From Ignavibacteriales bacterium (GTDB taxonomy: Bacteria; Bacteroidota; Ignavibacteria; Ignavibacteriales; Ignavibacteriaceae), in assembly GCA_015709675.1 (NCBI GenBank), contig CP054182.1, forward strand, positions 4,133,448-4,197,447: DNA of 64,000 nucleotides. Direction: 5' to 3'. The position numbers were made by a program, and so were the translations under genes. Within the stretch, counting starts at the first letter, position 1, and every line of letters begins with the position of its first letter. Of this stretch, positions 1 to 9,539 are shown one piece after another. A model generated the notes under the pieces. The model ran no database searches. It was not told the origin of the DNA and saw nothing but the letters and a program-made list of their open reading frames with translations.

Positions 1-3000
1 TTTGAAGTAAGCGTCTCCCGGAGCGACACCTCCCGTGCGGTTGTTAAAGTTGCGAAAGGACTCGGAACCTACGGCAGCGGTTTGGATTACCGGGGCACTG
101 AAATTTTGTTTTACGGGGAGATGGTTCCTGACCGCAACTGGATGATCATCACCAAAATGGATATTGATGAAGTATATAGCGGCATACGCGCAACATCCAT
201 TTTAATCTTTTTACTTCTCTCAGCACTGATCGCCATCAGCGGAGGTGCTCTTTATATTTTTACAAAACAGCAGAATCTGAGATCCCTGCAATACCAGGCC
301 GAATCAGCCATTGCGGTAGCCCAGCTAAATCGGCTCTATGAACTTATCAGTCTGGTTAACACCGCCATTGCCCGCGACACAAGCAAAAAAGAATTGCTCA
401 AAACCATCACCAGCATCTCGGTAGATAAAGGGGGATACAGTTATTCTGTGATTACCTTATCAGAATCAGAGGGAGGCCAGCCGGTTATCACCAGTTACTC
501 AGGACGCAATCCTGTACTGCCGAGCAAAGAACAGATTATATATGATCTTATTGCAGCAGCCAATCTGCTTACCGGACAGGACCAGAAAACCGTAATAGTT
601 AATAATGTAAGGCAGACTTCTCTTCCTGAATCATCCCTGCGGTTATTTGAAGCAAACAACATCTGCGCGCTGGCATTTTTTCCGCTTCATCCCGGCGGAA
701 AAAACAGCGGAGGATTCTATCTCTTCTCGGAAAACTGCGATCAGTTCAGTATGCAGGAAACCGCTCTGCTTGAAGAACTTGCTTCTGATGTATCCTTCGG
801 GCTGCACAGTATATCCGAGCATGAAAAAATTCAGCTCTCTGAGCAGATTATCAAAGATTCAGAGCTGCGTTATCGTAACCTGATAGAGAACTCGCCGGAT
901 GCAATTCTGATTAATCACCGGAATAAAATCATACTCGTAAACAAAGCGGCCGTTAAACTGTTCAAGGCTGCGCATGAAAATGATCTGGTTGGCAGGTCAC
1001 CTTTAAGTCTTTTCGCCGGCAATTATAAAGAGAGCATTGCAGACAGAATACGATTCATGAGAGATACCGGGTTAACAGTACAGCCTGCGGAAGAACAAAT
1101 CCGCTGTCTTGATGGTTCGTCAGCATACGTGGAAGTAGTTGCTGCACCTTACAAAATCGGTGAGGAACTTGCCATCCATGTTATTCTGCGAGATATTACC
1201 GGACGGAAAAAGCAGGAAGAAAAGCTCCGTGAAAGTGAAGAGCGGCTCCGGCTTTCTCTTGAAGCGGCAAATCAGGGTATATATGATCTGGATATGATTA
1301 CGGGTGAAGCAATTGTAAATGACCAGTATGCAACTATGCTCGGTTATGATCCCAGCGAGTTCCGGGAAACCAATGATGCATGGATTGAACGCATGCATCC
1401 TGATGACAGGGAACATACGTCAAAAGCATATCTTGATTATATCGGTGGGAAAATACCTGAGTATCGAATGGAGTTCAGGCAAAAAACCGCAGATGGCAGT
1501 TATAAATGGATACTCTCTCTCGGCAAAGTGATTGAACGTGACGAAAACGGCAAACCGCTCAGAATGCTCGGTACCCATACCGATATACACAAACAAAAAG
1601 AGGCGGAATACCAGCTTCTCCTGCAGTCAAGGATGCTTAATCAGGCGGGACAGATAATCACTGCAGTATCTACACGCGGACGCATTGTCTTCTGGAACAA
1701 TAAAGCGGAATCCGAACTTGGCTGGTCATCAGAGGAGGTAAAAGGCAAAAATCTGCTTGATATCCTCGTGCCGGAATACGAACAGCCGGATCTCAGGCAA
1801 ATTATACGTAATGCAGCATCCGGCAAATCATGGGACGGACAGCTTCTCCTGATGAGGAAGGACGGGACTGTGTTTACTGCCGAAATCCTTATCTCCCCGT
1901 ATTACAGTGGCACTGGTGAACTGCTAGGTCTTATTGCCCTTGGGCAGGATGTTACACAAAAGCTTGAAGACCAGCAGAAAATCAGGAACCTTTCCCGTGC
2001 TGTTGAGCAGAGCCCGGCCTCTATTGTAATCACTAAAACTAACGGAACTATTGTTTACGTCAACAATAAAGTTACTGAAGTAACCGGATATACCGGGGCA
2101 GAGCTGATCGGCAATAATCCCAGAATTCTCAGCTCGAATGAGATGAAACCTGAAGCATATAAACAGATGTATGATACCATTCTTGCCGGTAATGAGTGGC
2201 ACGGTGAGTTTCATAACAGAAAAAAGAACGGCGAGCTCTACTGGGAGGCTGCTTCAATAAGCCCGCTCCGCAATGAAAAGGGAGAGATTGTTTATTTCCT
2301 CGCGGTAAAAGAAGATATCACTGAGCAGAAAAAACTGATTGAAGAGCTTATTGAGGCACGCGACCGCACGGAAGAATCAAACAGAACTAAAACCAACTTC
2401 CTGGCTAATATGAGCCATGAGCTTCGCACACCTCTTATTGCCATACTCGGTTTCTCCGACATACTTCTTGAGAATGAAAATGATGAAGAGAAAATTGAAT
2501 TCCTGCGGAGCATTTATTCAGGCGGCGAACGTTTGCTGCAGACAGTAAATGCCTTGCTGCATTTTTCCAATCTTCATGAAGCCGGTCTGATGCTCACGCC
2601 GGTTGAATTTGATATTGAAGAAATCTGCAGCGAAATTGTTGAAAATTACCGCATAAAAGCAGTGAAAAAAGGCCTTCAGTTCATTCACCGGTGCGAAGGT
2701 TCAAAAAAGATTGTTACCGACAAGCTTCTCCTTGCTGACGCGCTCGGATATATCCTTGATAACGCGGTCAGATTTACACGGGAAGGCAGCATTGAACTAA
2801 CGATGACAAGCACGCCGGAACTGTTTACTTTTGCGGTGCGTGATACCGGTATCGGCATACCGCAGGATAAAATAAGGCTCATATTTGAAGAATTCCGGCA
2901 GGTCAGCGAAGGGCTCAGCCGGCAGTATGAGGGCTCAGGTCTGGGTCTCACTCTGGCAAGTAAATATATACAAATTCTCGGAGGTCACATAGAAGTTGAC

Positions 3001-3063
3001 AGCCGGGTGGGAGAGGGTTCTGAGTTCAGAATCATACTCCCGGTTAAACCAGAACAAAATTAA
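1..3063 (+). CDS. Multi-PAS sensor histidine kinase (5' end outside window)
   Basis: Membrane-bound sensor kinase that would autophosphorylate and pass phosphate to a response regulator, probably the one just downstream. The frame is open from base 1; the TTG at 82 is internal, and the residues before and after it look like the end of an extracytoplasmic Cache-type sensor, so the N-terminus lies upstream. Visible order: a transmembrane helix (about 190-261), a GAF-like region (about 325-820), four PAS/PAC modules (about 871-1200, 1240-1600, 1620-1960, 1980-2330), HisKA and HATPase_c. The H-box MSHELRTP has its phospho-accepting His at 2416-2418; the N-box (DNAVRF), G1 (DTGIGIP) and G2 (GSGLGL) boxes of the ATPase are intact. 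There is no receiver domain in the protein; the receiver is the separate next gene. The ligand cannot be told from the sequence. Confidence 0.93.
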   Translation, partial: FEVSVSRSDTSRAVVKVAKGLGTYGSGLDYRGTEILFYGEMVPDRNWMIITKMDIDEVYSGIRATSILIFLLLSALIAISGGALYIFTKQQNLRSLQYQAESAIAVAQLNRLYELISLVNTAIARDTSKKELLKTITSISVDKGGYSYSVITLSESEGGQPVITSYSGRNPVLPSKEQIIYDLIAAANLLTGQDQKTVIVNNVRQTSLPESSLRLFEANNICALAFFPLHPGGKNSGGFYLFSENCDQFSMQETALLEELASDVSFGLHSISEHEKIQLSEQIIKDSELRYRNLIENSPDAILINHRNKIILVNKAAVKLFKAAHENDLVGRSPLSLFAGNYKESIADRIRFMRDTGLTVQPAEEQIRCLDGSSAYVEVVAAPYKIGEELAIHVILRDITGRKKQEEKLRESEERLRLSLEAANQGIYDLDMITGEAIVNDQYATMLGYDPSEFRETNDAWIERMHPDDREHTSKAYLDYIGGKIPEYRMEFRQKTADGSYKWILSLGKVIERDENGKPLRMLGTHTDIHKQKEAEYQLLLQSRMLNQAGQIITAVSTRGRIVFWNNKAESELGWSSEEVKGKNLLDILVPEYEQPDLRQIIRNAASGKSWDGQLLLMRKDGTVFTAEILISPYYSGTGELLGLIALGQDVTQKLEDQQKIRNLSRAVEQSPASIVITKTNGTIVYVNNKVTEVTGYTGAELIGNNPRILSSNEMKPEAYKQMYDTILAGNEWHGEFHNRKKNGELYWEAASISPLRNEKGEIVYFLAVKEDITEQKKLIEELIEARDRTEESNRTKTNFLANMSHELRTPLIAILGFSDILLENENDEEKIEFLRSIYSGGERLLQTVNALLHFSNLHEAGLMLTPVEFDIEEICSEIVENYRIKAVKKGLQFIHRCEGSKKIVTDKLLLADALGYILDNAVRFTREGSIELTMTSTPELFTFAVRDTGIGIPQDKIRLIFEEFRQVSEGLSRQYEGSGLGLTLASKYIQILGGHIEVDSRVGEGSEFRIILPVKPEQN

Positions 3064-3085
3064 CATCTCAAAAAGGTGAGGATCA

Positions 3086-3484
3086 ATGGAAGAAAAACCG
3101 CTTAACCATACGGAGAGAATTCTCCTGGTGGAAAACGACAGTCTGAATATTGATGTTATATCAAAATATCTGCAGGGTGAATATGGATTTGATGTGGCGC
3201 GCAATGCAAAAGAAGCAGAGCAGCTTCTCATCAATAACAATTATCATCTTGTGCTTCTTGATATACATCTCGGAGACGGCATAGGAGGGCTCGGGCTTCT
3301 GAAATTTATCAGAGCATCAGAGAGTGTAAAACATGTTATCGTTATAGCCATTACCGCTTTCGCGGCAATGGAACAGCGCGATCATTTCATCCAGGCGGGA
3401 TGCGATGATTATATGGCAAAACCGTTTTACAGAAAAGACCTGCTTACTGCGGTCCGGAGAAATCTGGACAGCCGTCTTTCCTGA
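3086..3484 (+). CDS. Single-domain response regulator (CheY-like receiver)
   Basis: Stand-alone receiver of 132 aa, 22 nt after the sensor kinase and in the same operon, so the likely phosphotransfer partner. The receiver fold is complete: acidic pocket E16/D18, phospho-acceptor Asp59 in LVLLDIHLGDG, Thr in the ITAF segment and the conserved Lys in MAKPF. There is no output domain, so it must act by protein contact or as a phosphorelay intermediate. A GGTGAGGA ribosome-binding sequence precedes the ATG. One of the two usual N-terminal acids is Asn (ENDS rather than DD), a common variation. Confidence 0.93.
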   Translation: MEEKPLNHTERILLVENDSLNIDVISKYLQGEYGFDVARNAKEAEQLLINNNYHLVLLDIHLGDGIGGLGLLKFIRASESVKHVIVIAITAFAAMEQRDHFIQAGCDDYMAKPFYRKDLLTAVRRNLDSRLS

Positions 3485-3494
3485 CAGGAATACT

Positions 3495-3533
3495 AAAAAC
3501 TTCCCCGTACTGAATCAGCACGGGGAAGTTTTT
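3495..3533. terminator. Bidirectional intrinsic terminator
   Basis: A perfect 14-bp inverted repeat (arms 3495-3508 and 3520-3533, 11-nt loop) starts with five A and ends with five T. It can therefore terminate both the response-regulator transcript on the plus strand and the convergent TerB-like gene on the minus strand. Confidence 0.9.
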
Positions 3534-3537
3534 AATC

Positions 3538-3933
3538 CTACGCGGAAATCTTTTTCCCCTGCCGTATCCGTTCTGCTTTAAACTCTTCGAGAAATGACTC
3601 GAAGAGATCTTTTTCTATTTTGTTAGCCTCAGCAGTTTTTCTCAGCCAGTCAAGTTCTTTGGTATCAAAATCATCATCTGCAAATGCCAGTTTAAGTCCG
3701 TCCTGAAGAAACATTCTGGCAATTGCCGAGTCAGAAAAAACCACCGGGTCATCCCCGATATATTTATTGGCCATCAGACCTCTCATGGTTTCCTCATAAA
3801 AGTCCCTGCTAAACCCAAAGCGTGAAGCAATATCCCTGATGATATTCTTTTCAGTTTCCACCAGTTTGTTGTCTTTTTTAGCGAGCACCAGAAGTCCCTT
3901 GAGGTATGTGCTCCGGTCAACAACTGAAAACAT
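3538..3933 (-). CDS. TerB-like small cytoplasmic protein
   Basis: Small alpha-helical protein of about 131 aa resembling the TerB/tellurite-resistance-like fold: an N-terminal helix pair with the pattern YLKGLLVLAKKDNKLVETEK and a later acidic segment, FADDDFDTKELDWL, of the D-x-x-x-D-x-x-E-x-x-x-L type. The exact role of these stand-alone TerB-like proteins is unknown; metal binding or membrane-stress roles are proposed for the family. The start is the ATG at 3933 behind AGGAGG (3938-3943); a TTG one codon upstream is also possible. It converges on the response regulator and shares its terminator. There is no ter operon nearby, so tellurite resistance should not be inferred. Confidence 0.6.
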   Translation of the reverse strand: MFSVVDRSTYLKGLLVLAKKDNKLVETEKNIIRDIASRFGFSRDFYEETMRGLMANKYIGDDPVVFSDSAIARMFLQDGLKLAFADDDFDTKELDWLRKTAEANKIEKDLFESFLEEFKAERIRQGKKISA

Positions 3934-4068
3934 CAATCCTCCTTTTTTGCGAAAAGTTATTTTCTTTATTAAAAAATGGTATTTTGACCAGTCATCTGTT
4001 TTTGATTATTCAGGAGCAGACGACTGATTTTGAGTAATTATATTAATCAAACATAATAAAAAGACTTC

Positions 4069-5841
4069 ATGAAAAAGAGGACATTCGGCACACTTTTTCT
4101 CAGCTTCATCATTTTTTTGATTTTCACCTTTTCAGCGATTCCGCAGGAAAAAGTACCCGAAAAATGGATTACCTATTTCGAAAAATCCGGGTTTGCCGGC
4201 ACACCGTCATACCAGGAAAGCATTGAGTATTTCACCGAATTTACCCGTCATTCTGATTATGCAAAAATATCAGAATTCGGCACTTCTCCGCAGGGACGAA
4301 CTTTATGGTATCTTACCATTTCCTCCTCAGGAGATTTCACTCCGGCGAAGCTCAAAAATTCATCAAAACCGCTCCTTTTTGTGGTAAATGGCATTCATTC
4401 CGGAGAAATTGAGGGGAAGGATGCCTCGATGCTGCTTCTCAGAGAAATTCTAATAACCGGAGAAAAAAAGTACTGGCTTGACGGCGTAAATATTATCCTC
4501 ATCCCCATCTTTAGTGTTGACGGCCATGAGAGGAAATCAAAATATAACAGAATTAACCAGAACGGCCCGGAAGAGATGGGGTGGCGCACCACTGCTCAGA
4601 ATCTTAATCTGAACCGTGACTGGATGAAAGCCGATGCCCCGGAAATGCAGGCAATGCTCCGGCTTATTTCCTCACATAACCCTGATTTTCTGATTGACAA
4701 TCACACAACCAATGGCGCTGATTATCAGTACACCGTAACCTACGGACTTGAGAAATTCAAAAATCTGCACGATTCACTGGCATCCAGGGTTAACAAATCA
4801 TTTATCCCCTATATGGAGAAGTATGTAGAGAATCAGGGATTCCTTATCGCTCCCTATGTCGGTTTCCGAGGAGATACTCCCGAGAGCGGTCTGGTTGACT
4901 GGGCTGCATCCCCCCGCTTCTCAACCGGTTATATGGCAATACAGAACAGAATCGGGCTCCTGGTTGAAACTCACATGATGAAGCCTTATAAAGACAGGGT
5001 TTACTCAACAAAATCTATTATGGAAGCAGCAATTACCTGGCTGCTAAAGGAGGGAAAAAATCTTAAAGAACTTAACAGACTCGCTGATGAAGGTTCCGTT
5101 AAAGATTTTGTCGTAAACAAAAAACCCTTTCCGGTTGCTTTCAGGAATACAAACGATTCGGTTCTGTTCAGTTACAAAGGAATTGTTGTGCAGGAAGAAG
5201 AAAGTATAATTTCCGGATCAGTGAAAAATGTTTACACCGGTGAACCTTACACCATAACCATTCCGTTTTTTAATACCTCACTGCCTGCCGATTCGGTATC
5301 CGCTCCTTCAGCCTATATCATCCCGAAAGAATGGGGTATAATCACCGAACGGCTCAAGCTGCATGGCGTTGAAGTTCAGTCAATGCTTAAAGATACCGTC
5401 ATGCAAGTAACCCGTTACAAATTCCGGGATTTCCGGTTCAGTTCCGCTCCCTATGAAGGAAGGCAGACGGTTGCCACACAATATGATGTTTTTACGGAAA
5501 AAGCATTTATTCCCCGGGGAAGTTATATTGTATATACAAATCAGCGCGCCCTACGGGTCATTCTAACGGCACTTGAGCCAAAATCAGGCGATTCCTATCT
5601 CCGGTGGGGATTCATGAATTCCATATTTGAAAGAAAAGAATACTTTGAAGATTATGTAATGGAGCGTGTTGCACTTGAAATGTATTATCAGGATAGAAAC
5701 TTAGCTGAAGCATTTAATAAACGGCTCAGAGAAGATGCAAAATTCCGAGAAGATAAAAATGCCCGTCTCAACTGGTTCTACGAACGCTCCCCTTACTTTG
5801 ACAAGCAATACCTTGTATATCCGGTGATGAGACTGGAATAA
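4069..5841 (+). CDS. Secreted M14-family zinc carboxypeptidase
   Basis: Exported metallopeptidase of 590 aa. An N-terminal signal peptide (MKKR, a hydrophobic stretch to about residue 24, then the cleavage region) is followed by a Peptidase_M14 domain. The zinc ligands are visible as H110-S-G-E113 and H212 in the DNHTT segment, and the catalytic general base is E300 in LLVETHMMKP. The sequence RINQNGPEEMGWRTT and NLNRDW, typical of M14 substrate-binding loops, is also present. About 200 C-terminal residues follow the catalytic core and probably form a beta-rich accessory region, as in other Bacteroidota M14 proteins. It stands alone and is divergent from the TerB-like gene. The substrate is not predictable beyond peptide C-termini. 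Confidence 0.88.
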   Translation: MKKRTFGTLFLSFIIFLIFTFSAIPQEKVPEKWITYFEKSGFAGTPSYQESIEYFTEFTRHSDYAKISEFGTSPQGRTLWYLTISSSGDFTPAKLKNSSKPLLFVVNGIHSGEIEGKDASMLLLREILITGEKKYWLDGVNIILIPIFSVDGHERKSKYNRINQNGPEEMGWRTTAQNLNLNRDWMKADAPEMQAMLRLISSHNPDFLIDNHTTNGADYQYTVTYGLEKFKNLHDSLASRVNKSFIPYMEKYVENQGFLIAPYVGFRGDTPESGLVDWAASPRFSTGYMAIQNRIGLLVETHMMKPYKDRVYSTKSIMEAAITWLLKEGKNLKELNRLADEGSVKDFVVNKKPFPVAFRNTNDSVLFSYKGIVVQEEESIISGSVKNVYTGEPYTITIPFFNTSLPADSVSAPSAYIIPKEWGIITERLKLHGVEVQSMLKDTVMQVTRYKFRDFRFSSAPYEGRQTVATQYDVFTEKAFIPRGSYIVYTNQRALRVILTALEPKSGDSYLRWGFMNSIFERKEYFEDYVMERVALEMYYQDRNLAEAFNKRLREDAKFREDKNARLNWFYERSPYFDKQYLVYPVMRLE

Positions 5842-5849
5842 CCAATAAA

Positions 5850-6058
5850 CAATTATGAATTATGAAGGATGAATTATAAATTGATTCTATTAGATTGGAA
5901 TATTGACCTTCTCGTCCTGCGATATCTTACCATCGATCCTCTAAAAGATGGTCTATGAAACTATATCGAAAGTCAGCATTAAAAAATTATTTCATTAATG
6001 CAGACGAAAATACAATCAGTCCTTTCGCCCATTCATAATTCATAATTGATAATTATTT
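5850..6058. repeat. ATTATGAATT/ATTCATAATT microrepeats
   Basis: The gap between the M14 peptidase and the HAD gene begins with AATTATGAATTATGAAGG-type repeats (about 5850-5882) and ends with the reverse-complement form (about 6030-6056), which reaches into the stop of the HAD gene. The same heptamer-based repeat recurs at several other gene boundaries in this window. The central part has no ORF. Confidence 0.7.
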
Positions 6059-6703
6059 TATGATTTCTTTCAGTTCAGAAAGGCGGGTAACAAGAAAGTC
6101 CGGCTGTTCTTTCCGGAGAAGTTCTTCAGTACGATAACCATAGGTAACCGCGGCTGTGTGAGTCCCGGCATTTTTTCCGCAGCGTATATCCAGTTCAGAG
6201 TCCCCCACCATGAGGGTATCCTGCGGAGCAACCAGCAGTTCTCTCATGATATACTGAAGCGGTTCCGGGGAAGGTTTCACTGCCATACCCGGCCGTCTCC
6301 CCATAATAAGATCAAAATAGCCGTCCAGTTTAAACGAATGCAGAATCTTTTCCGCCTGATCCTGAGCTTTAGTGGTAAGCAGTGCGGTTTTACAATTGCG
6401 TTTTTTCAGATGATGTAAAATCTCTTCAGCACCCTCGTAAAGGGAAGTTTCCGGGAGGTAATCGAAGTAGAATCCTTTGTAAATATGTATGAAATCTTCA
6501 ACATTCCCGACATCAATATGCAGATCATCAAAGATTTCCTGGAAGTGAGCACCGATTCTTGCGTCAAGCTGCGTTTTCTCAATAGTATGATTCATCCCCA
6601 GTTCACGAAAAGTTCTGTGGGTTGATTTATATATCGTTGTTGAAGAATCGGTAAGTGTTCCGTCTAGATCAAAGACCACGAGTTTTGGGGAAATCCGGAG
6701 CAT
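6053..6703 (-). CDS. HAD-superfamily hydrolase, phosphoglycolate-phosphatase-like
   Basis: Cytoplasmic 216-aa phosphatase of HAD subfamily IA. Motif I is FDLDGTLTD, with nucleophile D12 and acid D14; motif II is the LLTTKA segment; motif III Lys lies near KPSPEP; motif IV is VGDSELDIRCGKNAG. The alpha-helical cap inserted after motif I matches the Gph/PpaX type. Its ATG overlaps the stop of the upstream DUF2203 gene (TGATG), so the two are translationally coupled. The real substrate could be phosphoglycolate, pyrophosphate or another small phosphate ester; sequence alone does not decide. Confidence 0.85.
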   Translation of the reverse strand: MLRISPKLVVFDLDGTLTDSSTTIYKSTHRTFRELGMNHTIEKTQLDARIGAHFQEIFDDLHIDVGNVEDFIHIYKGFYFDYLPETSLYEGAEEILHHLKKRNCKTALLTTKAQDQAEKILHSFKLDGYFDLIMGRRPGMAVKPSPEPLQYIMRELLVAPQDTLMVGDSELDIRCGKNAGTHTAAVTYGYRTEELLRKEQPDFLVTRLSELKEIIK

Positions 6704-7095
6704 CAGTTACTGCTGTAAAAAAACTCTTCCGGAATCATCCTGCGGTCTGCATAACCGGTATTTACGCCGTGATAATAGCGGATACTTTCTTCATCGCTTC
6801 GCCAGCAAAGATAGACTTCTTCTCCGTTTATCATGGCAGGGAAATCAACCAGACCGTACGTAAAATTCCAGTCCTTGTAATAGCAGCCAATTTCTTCAAG
6901 CTCTTTCAGATATTTATCAATCTGCTCAAGCCGTGCCAGCAGGCGCGGATCCTGATTGAGTTCCTCCTCAGCGAGTTCCTCAGCCAGCAGTTTAATTTCC
7001 TTCCCCTCGGTAAGAATATCGGCCACTATGCTGCGGACAAGCGGGAGAGTCCTGATTGCCTCAGCAGGGGTAAAATACTTTACATCTGTTGTCAT
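6703..7095 (-). CDS. DUF2203 family protein
   Basis: Cytoplasmic protein of 130 aa matching the DUF2203 family in length and pattern: an N-terminal FTPAEAIRTLPLVRSIVADI helix, a charged coiled-coil middle, and the conserved C-terminal block with G-L-V-D-F-P-A, E-V-Y-L-C-W-R and YHG. No biochemical function is established. It is first in a two-gene unit with the HAD phosphatase (one-base overlap of stop and start), which suggests a shared role, perhaps in metabolite repair; that is inference. Confidence 0.75.
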   Translation of the reverse strand: MTTDVKYFTPAEAIRTLPLVRSIVADILTEGKEIKLLAEELAEEELNQDPRLLARLEQIDKYLKELEEIGCYYKDWNFTYGLVDFPAMINGEEVYLCWRSDEESIRYYHGVNTGYADRRMIPEEFFYSSN

Positions 7096-7159
7096 GGTGA
7101 TTTTGCCATTAAATTCTAATTCAATAGCAAGATGAGGGATAAAGGAATGAAAGTCAAGT

Positions 7160-7201
7160 TAAAAAATTAATGGCGGCATCTTTAAGAAAAACACCGCCAT
7201 T
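7160..7201 (-). terminator. Intrinsic terminator, distal of two
   Basis: An 8-bp GC-rich stem (arms 7169-7176 and 7194-7201) is followed on the minus strand by AATTTTTT. It lies downstream of the GH13 gene as a second, back-up terminator before the DUF2203 gene. Confidence 0.65.
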
Positions 7202-7226
7202 TCGGCTCAAAAACCTGATCCCGGGG

Positions 7227-7262
7227 AGAAAACTGCACTCCTGCCAGTCCGCGGCAGGAGTG
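7227..7262 (-). terminator. Intrinsic terminator of the GH13 gene
   Basis: A ten-base perfect stem (arms 7236-7245 and 7253-7262, 7-nt loop), followed on the minus strand after a few bases by TTTT, sits just past the GH13 stop codon. Confidence 0.65.
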
Positions 7263-7267
7263 TCAGA

Positions 7268-9373
7268 TTACTTTTTAAGTCTGAGAATAAGACCGGTCAC
7301 CGGCTCCAGTTCTGCTTTACCGCTTACGGAGCGAAGCGGTGTAATTCCGGCTTTCAGGTGGTCAGCCAGAACCTCCCAGTTTCCTTTGGGTAATTTGAAT
7401 TCCTGTTTCTTGTTATGATTTGCATTAAAAAGAACGGCGAACTGTTCTCCCTCATGACTAACGGTATATCCCAATGCGAAATGGTTTTCTGCAGGTACCG
7501 GCATAAATACCACATCTTCATATTCCGCTCTGCGGAAAGATGCATGGGTATTCCGGATTGCAATCAATCCCTTGTAATAATCCAGCAGGCTTTTATTCAG
7601 ATCGGCATGATCATAATTAAGATAATTCGTTTCGTTATCCTTGTCATAGGTGTTATGATCAATCATCCCCTTATGTTTATCCTGTTCGGTTATAGTCATG
7701 GGAATAATTTTGGAGCGGGCATATTCCTGTCCCGAATGAATCATCACCATGCCTTGGGATGTCATCAGAAACATCGCCGCAAGTTTATTCAAACGGCTTT
7801 GAGGTAAAGAAAGCTTCCGTATATCATCGGGCTTTTCTATGGGTTTGTCATGAGGTGCTTCACCAGCTGCAATGCGGATAAAATCACTCAGTGTATATCC
7901 GTCATGTGATTCAAGATAATTGACCGAGTGTTCCTTCTTTATAAACAAACCATGTTTATCACGGGTGAGGGTGCCGTTAACATAGCTTTTAATTCTATCG
8001 GGATTGTTGTTTCCGTACCACTTCCCGAAAATCCAGCCGTGGCCGTTAAGCGGGTTTTCACCTTTAATACCGTTCCGAATCTGATCATTCCACGCACCCC
8101 ATCCGCGCAGAGAGAAGCCCTGCGGATCATAACCGCCTCCCCATGGTTCGCAGACGATAATAACATTCGGATTAATCTTTTTTGCTTCGCGGATAACAAG
8201 CTCAATGGTTTCCCAGTCGAGCAATTTGCCCAGATCAAATCTGAAGCCGTCAACATGGTACTCCTTCATCCAGTAAAGAATACTTTCTACAATCAGCCGG
8301 CGTGCCATCGGACGTTCGGTTTTGAAATCGTTACCGCAATAGCTTTCCGCTATAAAGTTTCCCTTTTCATCCAGACGGAAATAGTATTCCTTATCAATTT
8401 CCTTGAAGTTGCCGAACTCATACTCGGAAATATGATTATATACAACATCCATGATGACCGCGATTCCCTCTTTGTGAAACGCCTTCACCATCTTTTTAAA
8501 TTCATTAACCTGTCTTCCGGATTTGCCTTCCCACACATTCCAGGTAAGCTGTTTCCAGTCCTCGGCATAATATGCTTCTGGTGCGAAAAAAGCTGCTGTC
8601 ATATATCCCCAGTGATTCCGTTCGTAGGGATTCCAGGTGTTTTTTCTTCCCATAAACTCTTCGTTATAGGGAATTTCAATATTCGCGAATTCCATTGCCG
8701 GCAGAATCTCAACGGTGTTGACTCCCAGAGATTTTATATAATCAATACCGCCCCTTTTTCCTTTTTCAACCAGTCCGGCATAGGTTCCTTTTTTCCCGGC
8801 TCCTGATGTTGGATGAGCCGTCATATCGCGGATATGCATTTCGTAGATGATCAGGTCTCGCCAGTCCCGCTGAATCCAGGTATCACCTTCCCAATCAAAA
8901 TCCCCTTCTTTCATTACGATGCCCCTGCGGGTTCCTTTGTAGGTGTTAAAGGTAGTCACCGCTTTTGCGTAGGGATCAAGCACAATGGTTGTGTCCCCCT
9001 GCTCCCAAAGCCCCGGATTGTAAACCTTAAATCCGTAATAAAGCCCGTACTGCTCTCCTTCAACCGACACTTCCCAGACACCGTCATTGTCGCGGCTCAT
9101 GGGGTACTCACGCGGATTTTTCTGTTCCGGTTTTTCATACGTGCAGAGCGTTACTTTATCCGCCTGCGGGGCAAACAACCGGAAAACCGTATTGCCGGAT
9201 TCGGTAAAAGCGCCGAGTTTTTTATCGGAGTAGTACCGGTCTAATTCTTTATCTTTCTGGGATTTCTTGAAAGAATGCGAGGTGTGGCGTTGGGTATGGC
9301 TTTCAACAAAGGTCAAAGTTGCACCTGTGAATAATACAATAAAAATAGCTGCGAACAGAACGGCTTTTTTCAT
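7268..9373 (-). CDS. Secreted GH13 alpha-glucan debranching-type enzyme (type I pullulanase/isoamylase-like)
   Basis: Glycoside hydrolase of 701 aa expected to cut alpha-1,6 linkages in pullulan or branched alpha-glucans outside the cytoplasm. An N-terminal hydrophobic signal (residues 2-24) is followed by a CBM48-like beta domain (about 50-165, with FRLFAPQADKVTLCTYE) and the GH13 barrel. Conserved regions: YEMHIRDMT, region I DVVYNH, region II GFRFDL with nucleophile D380, region III VCEPW with acid E409, and region IV ESHDGYTLSDF. The YNWGYDP-type signature of classical pullulanases is replaced by WNPYERNHWGYM, so the exact subfamily is open. It is followed by two terminator hairpins and has no sus-like partner nearby. 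Confidence 0.85.
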   Translation of the reverse strand: MKKAVLFAAIFIVLFTGATLTFVESHTQRHTSHSFKKSQKDKELDRYYSDKKLGAFTESGNTVFRLFAPQADKVTLCTYEKPEQKNPREYPMSRDNDGVWEVSVEGEQYGLYYGFKVYNPGLWEQGDTTIVLDPYAKAVTTFNTYKGTRRGIVMKEGDFDWEGDTWIQRDWRDLIIYEMHIRDMTAHPTSGAGKKGTYAGLVEKGKRGGIDYIKSLGVNTVEILPAMEFANIEIPYNEEFMGRKNTWNPYERNHWGYMTAAFFAPEAYYAEDWKQLTWNVWEGKSGRQVNEFKKMVKAFHKEGIAVIMDVVYNHISEYEFGNFKEIDKEYYFRLDEKGNFIAESYCGNDFKTERPMARRLIVESILYWMKEYHVDGFRFDLGKLLDWETIELVIREAKKINPNVIIVCEPWGGGYDPQGFSLRGWGAWNDQIRNGIKGENPLNGHGWIFGKWYGNNNPDRIKSYVNGTLTRDKHGLFIKKEHSVNYLESHDGYTLSDFIRIAAGEAPHDKPIEKPDDIRKLSLPQSRLNKLAAMFLMTSQGMVMIHSGQEYARSKIIPMTITEQDKHKGMIDHNTYDKDNETNYLNYDHADLNKSLLDYYKGLIAIRNTHASFRRAEYEDVVFMPVPAENHFALGYTVSHEGEQFAVLFNANHNKKQEFKLPKGNWEVLADHLKAGITPLRSVSGKAELEPVTGLILRLKK

Positions 9374-9539
9374 AATGGTCGTTTCTTTTTTCTGAGCTCA
9401 TGAATTTCTTAAAAAAGCCTTAGAATTTACGTAAATCAGGGGGTTTTTTGAAGGGAAAAGTCTGACTCAACAGGATTTATAGTTTAGCCAATAATCTTGC
9501 AACTGAATGATGATCACCTCTACACTCAATTGCCGGGAA

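Noticed and set aside
7928-8806. 292-aa plus-strand ORF
   Set aside because: It lies wholly antisense to the GH13 gene, whose catalytic motifs are intact, and has no recognisable family pattern.
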